A DNA stretch of 64,000 bases from Lachnospiraceae bacterium (GCA_017624235.1 JAGANL010000023.1:32910-96909), one strand, 5' to 3'; numbered from the stretch's first letter, positions 1 to 8,890 are shown. Notes: generated by a model from the sequence alone, not told the origin. Numbers and translations are program-made.

Positions 1-26
1 ATGTCAAGTATATGAACAGAATTTAT

Positions 27-644
27 CTACTCTTCCTGTAAACGCATGGCCTGACAGATGTCGCTGCTTTGAAAGCCTCTGCGGAGCAGGAACCCATAAA
101 TCTTCTGTTTCTCTGATTGTGACATTTCCGGCACATAATGTTTCTTTTCCAATAAACGGAGAATCAACTCCGATTCCTTCACATTTGTCTCATCCTCCTG
201 TGCCTGCATCAGTTTCCTGTCAATCATCTCTCTGTCAATTCCCTTTCGGAGCAAATCCATGCGAATGCGCTGTTTGCTCTTACGGGAAAGCTGACCTGCA
301 ATATAGTCTTCCGCATATCTCTCATCATCCACATAATGAAAGCTTTTCACATATTCTATGGCCTCTTCTATCACCTGCACAGGATAAAATCCCTGTTTCA
401 GCTTGTCACAAAGCTGCTGTTCCGTATATGCTCTGGTCTTTAAGAGATTCATACAGCGCAATTTGGCACGCTTCGGCAGTATATTCGACAGAATCTCCCG
501 TTCTGCCATTTCCGTAAGCTCAAAACCCACTTCGATATGAAAAAGACGCATCTCTCCTTTATATAATACAAAAACAAGTCCATTATCCAATGCCACTTTA
601 CTTCTGGACTTGGAAAGCTCCTGCACGCTGACAACGATTCCCAT
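27..644 (-). CDS. recX: RecX family regulator of RecA
   Basis: The 205-residue product fits RecX, the small all-helical protein that binds RecA filaments and modulates recombinase activity. The sequence shows the family's repeated three-helix pattern, with a YVKSFHYVDDERYAEDYI-like core around residues 97-115 and the RKGI/LRRGF repeats. It is somewhat long because of an N-terminal stretch of about 60 residues, as in many Firmicutes RecX proteins. It lies 21 bases downstream of recA on the same strand, so it should be co-transcribed from the SOS-controlled recA promoter. The ATG at 644 has only a weak purine-rich ribosome site (GAGAAAG). The identity rests on both sequence and context. Confidence 0.93.
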   Translation of the reverse strand: MGIVVSVQELSKSRSKVALDNGLVFVLYKGEMRLFHIEVGFELTEMAEREILSNILPKRAKLRCMNLLKTRAYTEQQLCDKLKQGFYPVQVIEEAIEYVKSFHYVDDERYAEDYIAGQLSRKSKQRIRMDLLRKGIDREMIDRKLMQAQEDETNVKESELILRLLEKKHYVPEMSQSEKQKIYGFLLRRGFQSSDICQAMRLQEE

Positions 645-665
645 CGCTTTCTCTTATTCCTTTTC

Positions 666-1763
666 CTATTCCTTCTCTTCCGGCTTTTCTTCTGCTTTTT
701 TCTCTGCACTCTTTGCAGCGGAGCCTTTCTGGGATTTCACCCCTTCTGCCTCTTCCACAGCGTCCTTTTCCACCAGACCGTAATGTTCGCGAACTTTTCT
801 GTCCACCTCAGCCAATACTTCCGGATGATCCTTCAAATACTGCTTGGCATTTTCCCTGCCCTGACCGATCTTATTGCCTTCATACGCATACCATGCGCCA
901 CTCTTATTGATAATATTGACTTCCGCAGCCAAATCCAATACATCTCCGACAAAGGAAATACCCTGTCCGAACATGATATCAAATTCTGCTTCCTTAAAAG
1001 GCGGTGCGACCTTATTCTTCACTACCTTCACACGAGTTCTGTTACCAATTACCTCACCGCTCTGCTTTAGCGACTCTATTCTTCTGACATCCAGCCGAAC
1101 AGAGGAATAGAACTTCAATGCGCGGCCACCTGTCGTAGTCTCTGGATTACCGAACATAACACCCACTTTTTCCCGAAGCTGATTAATAAAGATCACCGTA
1201 CAATTTGATTTGCTGATTACTGCAGTCAGCTTACGAAGTGCCTGTGACATCAGCCTGGCCTGAAGTCCCACATGGCTGTCTCCCATATCTCCGTCAATTT
1301 CTGCTTTGGGAACCAACGCAGCGACCGAGTCAATTACTACTATATCAATCGCACCGGATCGTACCATCGTCTCAGCAATTTCAAGTGCCTGTTCCCCGTT
1401 GTCCGGCTGGGAAATATATAAATTATCTACGTCTACACCAATATTTTTAGCATAAACAGGGTCCAACGCATGTTCTGCATCGATAAATCCGGCAATGCCG
1501 CCTCTCTTCTGAACCTCTGCAATCATATGTAAGGTAACAGTTGTCTTACCGCTGGACTCAGGCCCGTAAATTTCCACGATTCTGCCCTTCGGTATTCCTC
1601 CGAGTCCGAGGGCAATATCAAGACTCAGCGATCCTGTCGGTATCGTTTCAACATTCATCTGTGCAGTCGGATCTCCCAGCTTCATCACCGCACCCTTTCC
1701 ATACTGCTTCTCTATCTGTGAAAGTGCCGCATCCAATGCTTTTAATTTTTCTTCTCTTTCCAT
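666..1763 (-). CDS. recA: Recombinase RecA
   Basis: RecA is the ATP-dependent strand-exchange protein of homologous recombination and the co-protease that triggers LexA self-cleavage. The 365-residue product has Walker A GPESSGKT at residues 67-74, the FINQLREK segment and the [20 protein letters not shown]-binding loop, and ends in a Lys/Glu-rich tail. I chose the ATG at 1763: an AAGGAG site lies 8 bases upstream, and the product then begins directly with the RecA N-terminal helix. Longer in-frame starts extend to 1985, but they lie at or upstream of the promoter described at 1822-1850 and cannot be used by that transcript. recX follows. Regulation by LexA is indicated by two SOS boxes. Confidence 0.98.
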   Translation of the reverse strand: MEREEKLKALDAALSQIEKQYGKGAVMKLGDPTAQMNVETIPTGSLSLDIALGLGGIPKGRIVEIYGPESSGKTTVTLHMIAEVQKRGGIAGFIDAEHALDPVYAKNIGVDVDNLYISQPDNGEQALEIAETMVRSGAIDIVVIDSVAALVPKAEIDGDMGDSHVGLQARLMSQALRKLTAVISKSNCTVIFINQLREKVGVMFGNPETTTGGRALKFYSSVRLDVRRIESLKQSGEVIGNRTRVKVVKNKVAPPFKEAEFDIMFGQGISFVGDVLDLAAEVNIINKSGAWYAYEGNKIGQGRENAKQYLKDHPEVLAEVDRKVREHYGLVEKDAVEEAEGVKSQKGSAAKSAEKKAEEKPEEKE

Positions 1764-1797
1764 TCTGTTTACTCCTTCTCCTAGTTCACTCCATTCA

Positions 1798-1811
1798 AGA
1801 ACGTTTGTTCT
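1798..1811 (-). promoter_or_regulatory. SOS (LexA) box 2, downstream of the recA start site
   Basis: The minus strand reads AGAACAAACGTTCT, a symmetric GAAC-N4-GTTC core in a palindromic 14-mer. Its centre lies 29 bases from that of box 1, roughly three helical turns, so two LexA dimers could bind the same DNA face. Confidence 0.75.
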
Positions 1812-1821
1812 TTCTTTTTCC

Positions 1822-1850
1822 ATAATAAAACACCTGTTCGATTTTGTCAA
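1822..1850 (-). promoter_or_regulatory. recA promoter (sigma-A type)
   Basis: On the minus strand, TTGACA (1845-1850) and TATTAT (1822-1827) are separated by exactly 17 bases, which predicts a start of transcription near 1815 and a leader of about 50 bases before the recA ATG at 1763. One SOS box fills most of the spacer. Confidence 0.8.
1827..1840 (-). promoter_or_regulatory. SOS (LexA) box 1, inside the recA promoter spacer
   Basis: The minus strand reads CGAACAGGTGTTTT. This matches the Gram-positive LexA consensus CGAACRNRYGTTYG at all but the last base. It lies between -35 and -10, where bound LexA would exclude RNA polymerase. Confidence 0.75.
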
Positions 1851-1917
1851 CCCCCCAATAGCATCCCTCCCTCTTTTTCTTTTCCCCGAAAATCCTATTG
1901 TCCCCTGAAACCTTATT

Positions 1918-1972
1918 TTTCTGAATGATAAGTGGCAGATCTGCCAGATAACGGGTTTCCCGCGTTCAGAAA
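1918..1972 (-). other. Possible three-way-junction RNA or DNA structure upstream of recA
   Basis: An 8-base outer stem (TTTCTGAA at 1965-1972 with TTCAGAAA at 1918-1925, minus strand) encloses two perfect hairpins. These are CGGG-AAA-CCCG (1952-1962) and the palindrome TGGCAGATCTGCCA (1933-1946). A weaker promoter-like pair lies upstream (TTGACA 2066-2071, TAATCT 2043-2048, 17-base spacer), so the region could be a transcribed leader or a small RNA. There is no T-run after it. Apart from this structure, the promoter and the hairpin at 2112-2183, I see nothing in the 446-base gap. Confidence 0.35.
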
Positions 1973-2111
1973 TCATACACCGCACACTGACATGCCCGAT
2001 GTACCTTTTGAATCAAAATCATAAAGAATCCTGCTGATTATTAGATTAGTATGTACTCTGCCTTTTGTCAAGCCTAAACCGGTCACATATGAACCATTGC
2101 AATTCTTCAAA

Positions 2112-2183
2112 GAGCACCAGTCACCACCCCTTGCCCCAATTTTCTCGACGGTACAACGGGGCAATGGGTGGTGACTGGTGCTC
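2112..2183. repeat. 26-bp inverted repeat (palindromic element)
   Basis: The arms at 2112-2137 and 2158-2183 are complementary at 25 of 26 positions, around a 20-base loop. The outer half is GAGCACCAGTCACCACCC and its complement. The stem is GC-rich and far longer than an ordinary terminator, with no T-run on either side. It lies just past the end of the zinc-ribbon gene. It may be a REP/MITE-like dispersed palindrome that also stops transcription from that gene. Confidence 0.7.
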
Positions 2184-2209
2184 GCTCAGCTGCTATCCGG
2201 AACAGTCCA

Positions 2210-3487
2210 TCAGCCGCTTAAAGCAAGAATATTCTGATAATCTTTATAGGTAACTGTCACCCAACCGGAATAGCCGGCAGCATTCTGGTAATTGAAGCCG
2301 ATTTCCAGTCCGACCGGCGTATAGAATACAATGACCGAATCCTCATTTGTCAGATATTCCAGAATTTCTTTCTCGGATAAAGAAGGAAAATCATCTCCAT
2401 TCTGTATAATGCTTTTTTCTTTAAATTCTTTTGCAAAGTCCTCATCCACGTTGAGCATACTGCTGTTCTGCAGAACTTTTCCATTGATGAGATCCACATT
2501 GATAGAATACAAATCTGTATAGTATAGCTTGTCGGAAATCAGTGTCTCATCCAGCACAATGCTCAACTTCTGTTCATCATTATAGGTCACATAGGCATAG
2601 GTATATATGTGACAGCTCTCCTCTGAATGCTCCTGAATGTCTTTTGCATAATGATCTACATACCATTTTGCGTAATACTCCAACTGCTCATTCAGCTCGT
2701 CCAGATTCGGGATATTTTTTCCCTCCAGCTGCACATAGCATACATCATATTCCAGTTCATCCTCTCCGTTCTCATCCGCCTCTGAACTGTATTCTTCAAA
2801 AGAAATCCGGTAATCCACATCATAGTCGATGCTGTCTGCCAATCCATCATAGTACAGGGCATCCGGTGTTACTCCGTAATCTTCCGGATTCCCATAACCA
2901 TCTGGATGATATCCATCCTCATGGTCGTCCCCGTAGTGATGCTTCTTTTCATAATCCCCGTAGTCCTCATACTCATATAGCTGTTCTGCCTTTTTGGCCT
3001 GCTGCTCTTCCATGATTTTATGAAAAGATTTCTGAATCATAATACCTGCCACAATCATGAAAACAGCAACCAGAACTGCAATGACACAAATAGCAATGAT
3101 GGCCGCATTGCTGTTGTTTCTGTCCTTCTGTGTAAAGTTTCCTCCCTGAGGATAACCACCTGACATATTGGTATTACCAGCACCATACGGAGGCATTCCT
3201 CCTCCATTTGCCTGTGGCATGCCATTCTGGAGCGGCTGCTGGCCATTTACCTGCGGCATGACATTCTGTGGCATGCCTTTCTGGAGCGGCTGCTGGCCCT
3301 GCCCGCCAACTTCACTGTTCTGTGCATTCTGCTGCCGCAGTGCGCGCCAGTCTGTCGCTGGCGGCGGTGTAACCAAGGGTGTATAATATGGGTTTTCCTG
3401 TACATCCCCTCCATATCCGCAGCTTTGACATACCCCATCTCTCATCAATGCCCCGCACTTCGGGCAGAAATCATTTTGACCGCTCAT
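2210..3487 (-). CDS. Zinc-ribbon, single-pass membrane protein with extracytoplasmic RsiV-like domain
   Basis: I do not recognise a named gene. The 425-residue product has an N-terminal zinc ribbon (CPKCG at 8-12, CQSCG at 20-24). A Pro/Gln/Asn/Gly-rich linker with near-repeats of QPLQ-GMPQ spans about 60-120, and a strong membrane helix spans about 128-151. An acidic His/Tyr/Asp segment follows (about 165-215). The C-terminal domain ends in a GWVTVTYKDY segment that resembles the DUF3298/RsiV-type fold, although this is a by-eye comparison. The orientation should leave the zinc ribbon in the cytoplasm and the C-terminal domain outside. Such proteins are common in Lachnospiraceae and function is unknown. 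It follows cinA by 16 bases and could be the last gene of the rimO-pgsA-cinA unit. Confidence 0.75.
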   Translation of the reverse strand: MSGQNDFCPKCGALMRDGVCQSCGYGGDVQENPYYTPLVTPPPATDWRALRQQNAQNSEVGGQGQQPLQKGMPQNVMPQVNGQQPLQNGMPQANGGGMPPYGAGNTNMSGGYPQGGNFTQKDRNNSNAAIIAICVIAVLVAVFMIVAGIMIQKSFHKIMEEQQAKKAEQLYEYEDYGDYEKKHHYGDDHEDGYHPDGYGNPEDYGVTPDALYYDGLADSIDYDVDYRISFEEYSSEADENGEDELEYDVCYVQLEGKNIPNLDELNEQLEYYAKWYVDHYAKDIQEHSEESCHIYTYAYVTYNDEQKLSIVLDETLISDKLYYTDLYSINVDLINGKVLQNSSMLNVDEDFAKEFKEKSIIQNGDDFPSLSEKEILEYLTNEDSVIVFYTPVGLEIGFNYQNAAGYSGWVTVTYKDYQNILALSG

Positions 3488-3503
3488 ATAAACTCATCCC
3501 TTC

Positions 3504-4769
3504 TTATTTTTTCCCAAACGTAACCTGACTGTAATACTCCAGAATACAATTCCTCATCAGTGTCAATGCGGCTGAAACCGCGCTTTCCCTTACTTTTGTC
3601 CGATTACCCTGAAACTGGAACCTGCGAACCGTAACCGTTCCGCACACAAAGCATCCGACATATACGAGTCCTACCGGTTTTTCCTCACTTCCTCCATCCG
3701 GCCCCGCGATACCGGTGATGCTGACTGCTACATCTGCCTTGGACAGAACGGCTGTTCCCTTGGCCATCTCTCTGGCCACATTCTCACTGACTGCTCCATA
3801 CTTATCCAGCGTACTTTTTTTGACTCCGATCAGCCGTCTTTTTGCCTTATTGCTGTATGTAACATATCCCGACTTGTATACCTCCGAGATACCCGGTACA
3901 TTAATCAGTCGTGCGGAAAGCATACCACCCGTACAGGACTCAGCTACAGATACGGTCAAATCATTTGCAATCAGAAGATCAGCCACGGCCTTCTCCAGAG
4001 TGGTATCCTCCTCTGTGGTATAAATGTCATTTCCGAATCTCGCCTTTAATTCCTTAATAACAGGTTTTACCAGCTTTCTGGCTCCCTTCTCATTTTCCGC
4101 TCTGGCCGTCACGCGCAGATGAACTTCCCCTGTCTTGGCATAAGGCGCTATCGAAGGATTACTCTGCCCGGCAATCATGTCCTGAATCGCATCCTCTACC
4201 CTGCTCTCTCCCACACCACAGATTTTCACCGTCTGCGAATAAATCACCTCGTTGGTCCTTCCTGCCAGATAAGGTCTGATATCCTTTTCAAACATAGGAA
4301 CCAGTTCTCCGGGAGGTCCCGGCAGCAGGATGACCGTCTTGCCGTTCTCTTCCATAATGACACCCGGTGCAGTTCCATTATCGTTATCGATTACTCTGGC
4401 ATCCTCCGGTATCATAGCCTGTTTCCAGTTATTTTCCGTTGCTTCTATACCACGCGTCTCAAAATATCTCTGAATCCGGTCGATGGTATTTTCATCCAGA
4501 TATAACTGCTTTCCTATCACCTTTGCTGCCACTTCTTTTGTCAAATCATCCTGTGTCGGCCCCAATCCGCCGGATAAAATTACCACATCGGCACGGGATA
4601 AAGCAGTCTGAAGCTGCTCACCCAGACGTCCGGCATTGTCCCCAACCACACTCTGATAATAACAGGAAAGGCCCAGAGAGGCGCACTGTTCAGCCAGATA
4701 TGCGGCATTGGTATTGATAATATTTCCAAGCAAAAGCTCTGTTCCCACGCTAATCAGTTCAACAACCAT
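3504..4769 (-). CDS. cinA: CinA: nicotinamide-nucleotide amidase / competence-damage protein
   Basis: This 421-residue protein has both CinA modules. The N-terminal MoCF-like domain (about 1-170) carries GTELLLG and SGGLGPTQDD, typical of the ADP-ribose pyrophosphatase part. The C-terminal PncC-type amidase domain (about 255-415) carries AESCTGG at 277-282 and the SITGIAGPDGG motif. Together these recycle pyridine nucleotides by deamidating NMN. The ATG at 4769 has an AAGGA site 7 bases upstream, inside the end of pgsA, with only 4 bases between the genes. cinA next to pgsA and recA is a widely conserved Firmicutes arrangement. Here the zinc-ribbon gene separates cinA from recA. Confidence 0.96.
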   Translation of the reverse strand: MVVELISVGTELLLGNIINTNAAYLAEQCASLGLSCYYQSVVGDNAGRLGEQLQTALSRADVVILSGGLGPTQDDLTKEVAAKVIGKQLYLDENTIDRIQRYFETRGIEATENNWKQAMIPEDARVIDNDNGTAPGVIMEENGKTVILLPGPPGELVPMFEKDIRPYLAGRTNEVIYSQTVKICGVGESRVEDAIQDMIAGQSNPSIAPYAKTGEVHLRVTARAENEKGARKLVKPVIKELKARFGNDIYTTEEDTTLEKAVADLLIANDLTVSVAESCTGGMLSARLINVPGISEVYKSGYVTYSNKAKRRLIGVKKSTLDKYGAVSENVAREMAKGTAVLSKADVAVSITGIAGPDGGSEEKPVGLVYVGCFVCGTVTVRRFQFQGNRTKVRESAVSAALTLMRNCILEYYSQVTFGKK

Positions 4770-4773
4770 TTTC

Positions 4774-5361
4774 TCATCCTTCTTTCATCACACCACGGTT
4801 TTTCCAGACGTAATCCACCAGTGAAATCACCGTCAGAGCCGTTGATACCCACATCATAATCACTGCTGCATATTCAATGCCCATATAGACCGCAACCGCA
4901 TACATATCTCCTCGAAAGCCATAATCATTTAACACAGCAAGAGTCAGACAGATCATAACCATCTGGGACACGGTTTTTAATTTGCCCCACATATTGGCCG
5001 GAATGACCACGCCCTTTTCTACCGCAATCAATCTGAAGCCGCTGATAATAAATTCCCGGCCGATAATAATAATCGTCATCCATGCCGGTACGATACCGTG
5101 CCAGGTCAGTCCTACCAGGGCAGAGCAGACTAACAGCTTATCCGCAAGCGGATCCATCAGCTTTCCGAAATTAGTAACCAGATTGTATTTTCTGGCAATC
5201 TTCCCATCCAGCATATCTGTAAGGCTGGCTACCACAAACAGGGCAAGCGCAATCCACTTGTAAAACATCAATTCTCCCATTTCCGGTGTTCCCAGAAGAA
5301 AATATACAAAAAAGGGAACCATTATCATTCTTAACATCGTCAGTTTATTCGGTAAATTCAT
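4774..5361 (-). CDS. pgsA: CDP-diacylglycerol-glycerol-3-phosphate 3-phosphatidyltransferase
   Basis: PgsA transfers a phosphatidyl group from CDP-diacylglycerol to glycerol-3-phosphate, the committed step to phosphatidylglycerol, in the cytoplasmic membrane. The CDP-alcohol phosphotransferase signature is complete: D49, D52-G53, A56-R57, G66, D70 and D74 with the expected spacings. The 195-residue protein has several hydrophobic helices. Its start overlaps the last 17 bases of rimO, implying translational coupling. Another CDP-alcohol transferase specificity is possible in principle, but the cinA/recA neighbourhood favours PgsA. Confidence 0.95.
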   Translation of the reverse strand: MNLPNKLTMLRMIMVPFFVYFLLGTPEMGELMFYKWIALALFVVASLTDMLDGKIARKYNLVTNFGKLMDPLADKLLVCSALVGLTWHGIVPAWMTIIIIGREFIISGFRLIAVEKGVVIPANMWGKLKTVSQMVMICLTLAVLNDYGFRGDMYAVAVYMGIEYAAVIMMWVSTALTVISLVDYVWKNRGVMKEG

Positions 5362-6697
5362 CTTCCAATTCTCCTATCAGATCATATTCATAGGAACCTG
5401 TAATACGTACTCTTGCAAAGTCACCGGTCATCAATTCCCTCCCGGTATTGATAAACAGATAACCATCCACATTCGGAGCATCCTTATAGGTTCTTGCAAT
5501 ATAGGCATTTTCCTCTGCAACCTTTCCTTCAATCATGGCAAGCACAGTCCTCCCGACCATCTGCTCCGCCTTCTCGAAGGCAATTTCCTGCTGCAGCTCC
5601 ATCAGCTCTGCCTGCCTGTCCGCTTTTACCTCTTCGTCAATCTGCTGGGGCATGAGTGCTGCCGGAGTATCCTCTTCCGGCGAATACGTAAAGACTCCGA
5701 GACGGTCAAATTCCATTTCGTTCACAAACTGCATCAGTTCTTCGTGGTTTTCTTCGGTTTCTCCCGGGAAACCTGTAATCAGCGTCGTACGCAGACAGAT
5801 ATCCGGAATCTCCTCACGCAGCCTTTTTACGATGCTTATCAGTTCATCCTTGCTGGTTCGCCTTCCCATCCGCTTTAAAACGGCATCACAGCCGTGCTGA
5901 ATCGGAATATCGAGATAGTGACATACCTTTTCTTCTGTTTTCATGGCCTCAATCAGCTCATCGTCAATTTCCTCCGGATAACAGTATAAAATACGGATCC
6001 ACACCAGTCCCGGTATCTTACACAGCTTATGCAGAAGAGCCGCAAGCGACTTTTTCCCATACAGGTCTTTCCCATACAGAGTGGTCTCCTGTGCAACTAA
6101 AATCAGCTCCTTTACGCCGTTCTTCACCAGTCCCTCTGCTTCCTCCACAAGGCTCTCCATTGGAATACTGCGGAAGTTACCGCGAATTTTGGGAATAATA
6201 CAATAAGTACAATGCTTATCACAGCCTTCTGCAATTTTCAAATAAGCATAATGTCCTCCGGTCGTAACAATGCGTTTCTTTCCATATGCTACCGCACCAT
6301 TACAGTCCTCTATATGATTGCTTCCTTTTCCTTCCAAAACGCTGTCGATTGTATCTGCAATCGTTTCGATTGCAGTGGTACCGATGATGGCATCCACCTC
6401 CGGAATCTCCGTTTGTATTTCCTCTCGATAACGCTGTGCCAGACAGCCTGCCGCAATCAGCACCTCAATCTGTCCATCCTGCTTCAGCTCAGCCATCTCA
6501 AGCAGTGTATTGATACTTTCCTCTTTGGCGTCATTGACAAAACAGCAGGTATTGACTACCACAATATCAGCTTCCGCTTCATCATCCGTAAAAGAATACC
6601 CCCGTTCCGAGAGCATACCGAGCATCATTTCCGTGTCTACCAGATTTTTATCACATCCAAGTGACACGAAAAGAATTTTTTTATCCTTTTGAATCAT
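5345..6697 (-). CDS. rimO: Ribosomal protein uS12 methylthiotransferase RimO
   Basis: RimO is a radical-SAM enzyme that adds a methylthio group to an aspartate of ribosomal protein S12. In the 450-residue sequence the N-terminal UPF0004 domain has its three cluster cysteines (C15 in SLGCDKN, C51 or C52, C85). The radical-SAM cysteines are C159, C163 and C166 (CDKHCTYC). A C-terminal TRAM domain follows (about 385-450). The paralogue MiaB shares the layout, but the SLGCDKNLVD start and the pgsA context fit RimO better. It is the first gene of the rimO-pgsA-cinA unit, just beyond the rpoZ terminator. Confidence 0.94.
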   Translation of the reverse strand: MIQKDKKILFVSLGCDKNLVDTEMMLGMLSERGYSFTDDEAEADIVVVNTCCFVNDAKEESINTLLEMAELKQDGQIEVLIAAGCLAQRYREEIQTEIPEVDAIIGTTAIETIADTIDSVLEGKGSNHIEDCNGAVAYGKKRIVTTGGHYAYLKIAEGCDKHCTYCIIPKIRGNFRSIPMESLVEEAEGLVKNGVKELILVAQETTLYGKDLYGKKSLAALLHKLCKIPGLVWIRILYCYPEEIDDELIEAMKTEEKVCHYLDIPIQHGCDAVLKRMGRRTSKDELISIVKRLREEIPDICLRTTLITGFPGETEENHEELMQFVNEMEFDRLGVFTYSPEEDTPAALMPQQIDEEVKADRQAELMELQQEIAFEKAEQMVGRTVLAMIEGKVAEENAYIARTYKDAPNVDGYLFINTGRELMTGDFARVRITGSYEYDLIGELEDEFTE

Positions 6698-6722
6698 TCA
6701 TAATCCTTTCTAAACGGTTAAA

Positions 6723-6753
6723 AAAGAGAAAAAACCTTCCGTCCTTTCTCTTT
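6723..6753 (-). terminator. Rho-independent terminator after rpoZ
   Basis: Complementary 9-base arms AAAGAGAAA and TTTCTCTTT (6723-6731 and 6745-6753) are followed on the minus strand by a run of T. It separates the yicC-remA-gmk-rpoZ unit from rimO. The stem is A/T-rich, so termination may be partial. Confidence 0.55.
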
Positions 6754-6774
6754 CCCAACTTTCTTTTTGCGAAA

Positions 6775-7014
6775 TTATGCTTCTTCCTCATCCGCTAAAA
6801 TCTTGATTTTTCCTTCATTCAATTCCTCTACTGCAATAGACAAAGGCTTCTTGCCTGCTGCCGGAACATAGGGGTCATCCCCTGCGATAATCTGTCTGGC
6901 TCTCTTGGAGGTTGCCATCACGATGGAATAACGGCTGCTGACAACCGGTGTATCGCCTTCCTCTACCTCACTGTTTACTACCTTCATTAAATCGCTGTAA
7001 GACGGATGTAACAT
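6775..7014 (-). CDS. rpoZ: RNA polymerase omega subunit
   Basis: The 79-residue product has the omega-family core: MLHPSYSDLM near the start, RYSIVMATSKRARQI around residues 28-42, and a KPLSIAVEEL segment. Omega helps assemble beta-prime and stabilises RNA polymerase. It lies one base after the gmk stop codon, with AAAGGAG nine bases before the ATG. gmk-rpoZ pairing is conserved across Firmicutes, which supports the call despite the small size. Confidence 0.95.
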   Translation of the reverse strand: MLHPSYSDLMKVVNSEVEEGDTPVVSSRYSIVMATSKRARQIIAGDDPYVPAAGKKPLSIAVEELNEGKIKILADEEEA

Positions 7015-7015
7015 A

Positions 7016-7651
7016 TTACTTTTCTCCTTTCGATAACTCCTCTAATTCTTTTCTGATTTCTTCTATAAATAATTGATTTCTGTCTGCTGTATTGTGCGCT
7101 GCCCGGATAATGCCGTGAAGCTCTTCCACACACTCGGAAAGCACATCATTCACTACAATATAATCATACTGCTCAATTCCCTGCACTTCCTCTACGGCAC
7201 GGTTCATCCTCTGTTCAATGACCTCCATGCTCTCTGTTCCCCGCCCTACCAGACGGTCTTTCAATTCCTCCGCACTGGGCGGCATGACAAACAACAGAAG
7301 AGAATCCGGAAATTTTTCTTTGATTTTCAGTGCTCCCTGAATCTCAATTTCCAGAATGACATCCTTTCCTGCCTCTAGCTGACTCTCCACATAAGCACGC
7401 GGCGTACCATAATAATGATCACAATAGCTGGCATATTCCACCAGGCCATCCTCCGCTATTTTTTGCTCAAATGCTTCTCTGGTCACAAAAAAGTATTCTT
7501 TTCCATCCGTTTCACCCGGACGCGGCGCTCTGGTCGTCATGGAAATGGACAACGCATAATTGTCATATTTCTGCATCAGAGCCTTCATCAATGTACCCTT
7601 GCCTGCTCCGGAAAAACCGGATACGACAATCAGGATTCCTCTACGCTTCAT
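7016..7651 (-). CDS. gmk: Guanylate kinase
   Basis: Gmk phosphorylates GMP to GDP in purine nucleotide metabolism. The product has a P-loop (GFSGAGKGT, residues 12-20), the GMP-binding TTRAPRPGE segment, and a total length of 211 residues, typical for the family. I prefer the ATG at 7651, because GGAG lies six bases upstream; in-frame ATGs at 7654, 7663 and 7678 are poorly placed relative to it. This start overlaps the end of remA by 11 bases. The unit continues into rpoZ. Confidence 0.96.
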   Translation of the reverse strand: MKRRGILIVVSGFSGAGKGTLMKALMQKYDNYALSISMTTRAPRPGETDGKEYFFVTREAFEQKIAEDGLVEYASYCDHYYGTPRAYVESQLEAGKDVILEIEIQGALKIKEKFPDSLLLFVMPPSAEELKDRLVGRGTESMEVIEQRMNRAVEEVQGIEQYDYIVVNDVLSECVEELHGIIRAAHNTADRNQLFIEEIRKELEELSKGEK

Positions 7652-7901
7652 CATGTTCTCCATTTTCTGCCTGTGCACGGTTTACGATGGTTTCCGGCAG
7701 AAGGGCCGAGAGTACGACCTGATTATTTTCCATAACCAGTACTGCTTTTGTCTTCCTGCCCTGTGTGGCATCAATCGATGTGCCGTTTTCCCTTGCCTTC
7801 TGTACCATCCTTTTGATCGGTGCGGAATCAGGACTTACAATCGCTATGATCTTTTCTGTATTGACGATATTTCCAAATCCAATATGAATCAGTTTATTCA
7901 T
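7641..7901 (-). CDS. remA: RemA family (DUF370) DNA-binding regulator
   Basis: The 86-residue protein matches the small DUF370 family whose Bacillus member RemA activates biofilm matrix operons as a ring-shaped DNA-binding oligomer. Visible family features are the start [13 protein letters not shown], the [10 protein letters not shown] segment and the TQGRKTKAV region. The position between yicC and gmk is the same as in Bacillus. The C-terminal part (about 65-86) is variable and acidic. Whether it controls matrix genes in this organism cannot be judged from the window. Confidence 0.93.
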   Translation of the reverse strand: MNKLIHIGFGNIVNTEKIIAIVSPDSAPIKRMVQKARENGTSIDATQGRKTKAVLVMENNQVVLSALLPETIVNRAQAENGEHDEA

Positions 7902-7915
7902 TGTACTATCACACT

Positions 7916-8794
7916 TTATTCAATATTCTGAATCTGTTCTCTGACCTTTTCAATTTCCGTTTTCAGTCCGATGGCGCAATTGGACACCTCCAGATCATTG
8001 GCCTTGGATAAAATCGTATTCGCTTCCCGGTTCATCTCCTGTGCGATGAAATCCAGCTTTCTTCCGATTCCGCCGCCCTCTAAAAGGGTCTGCTTCGTCG
8101 TTTCGATATGACTTCTTAAACGCACGATTTCCTCATCCACACAGACCTTATCTGCAAAAATAGTCACTTCCATCAGAAGCCTGCTTTCATCAACCTTGGT
8201 ATCTTCTAAAAGCTCTCTGACCTTGTCCTCTAATTTCTGTTTATATTCTGCAATAATCTGAGGAGAACGTTCTGAAATAAAGTCTACCATCTCAAGCATG
8301 CCATCCAGCTTGCCGATCAGATCATCCCTTAAGTGCTCGCCTTCTGTAATTCTCGTCTGCACAAAACCCTCTGCTGCGCCACGAAGCGCCTTCTCAAGAG
8401 TCTTCCAGATACCTTCCTCATCGATGGTCTGCTCCTCCATGGAAAAGACCTCCGGATAACGTGACAGTGTGGACACACGCACATCGTTTTCCATCGAAAA
8501 ATCTTCTGCCATCTGCTGCAGATACCGGAAATATTCCTGAGCAATCTCCTTATTGTAGCGGATGCAGACATTATTTTCTGTCATGTCCTCATAGGTAATA
8601 AAAATATCTACCTTACCTCGCTGGATATACTCCTTGAGCACATTACGGATTGCAGATTCAAAAAAGTTCAATTTCTTCGGCATCTTGATATTCACATCAA
8701 GATAACGGTGGTTGACGGATTTCATTTCCACCGTAAATTTACGGTCGGCCTCGGAGATTTCACATCTCCCAAACCCTGTCATACTTTTGATCAT
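7916..8794 (-). CDS. yicC: YicC/YloC family endoribonuclease
   Basis: The 292-residue protein begins [10 protein letters not shown], the hallmark of YicC/YloC proteins, and contains the conserved E-M-K-S-V-N-H-R segment near residue 25. The C-terminal DUF1732 part has [17 protein letters not shown] around residues 246-262. Family members are endoribonucleases implicated in RNA turnover. It heads the yicC-remA-gmk-rpoZ unit, with a well-placed AAGAAGG before the ATG and a strong promoter at 8862-8890. Confidence 0.94.
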   Translation of the reverse strand: MIKSMTGFGRCEISEADRKFTVEMKSVNHRYLDVNIKMPKKLNFFESAIRNVLKEYIQRGKVDIFITYEDMTENNVCIRYNKEIAQEYFRYLQQMAEDFSMENDVRVSTLSRYPEVFSMEEQTIDEEGIWKTLEKALRGAAEGFVQTRITEGEHLRDDLIGKLDGMLEMVDFISERSPQIIAEYKQKLEDKVRELLEDTKVDESRLLMEVTIFADKVCVDEEIVRLRSHIETTKQTLLEGGGIGRKLDFIAQEMNREANTILSKANDLEVSNCAIGLKTEIEKVREQIQNIE

Positions 8795-8861
8795 GCTATA
8801 CCTTCTTTTTTGTTTTGTCCGTCGCGACGCATACTTTCTCCCTGGTCGCGTACTTCATTTT

Positions 8862-8890
8862 ATTATAAGTCAAACCATTTACCGCGTCAA
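8862..8890 (-). promoter_or_regulatory. yicC operon promoter
   Basis: On the minus strand, TTGACG (8885-8890) and TATAAT (8862-8867) are 17 bases apart. It predicts a leader of about 60 bases before the yicC ATG. It overlaps the rqcH promoter on the other strand. Confidence 0.75.
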
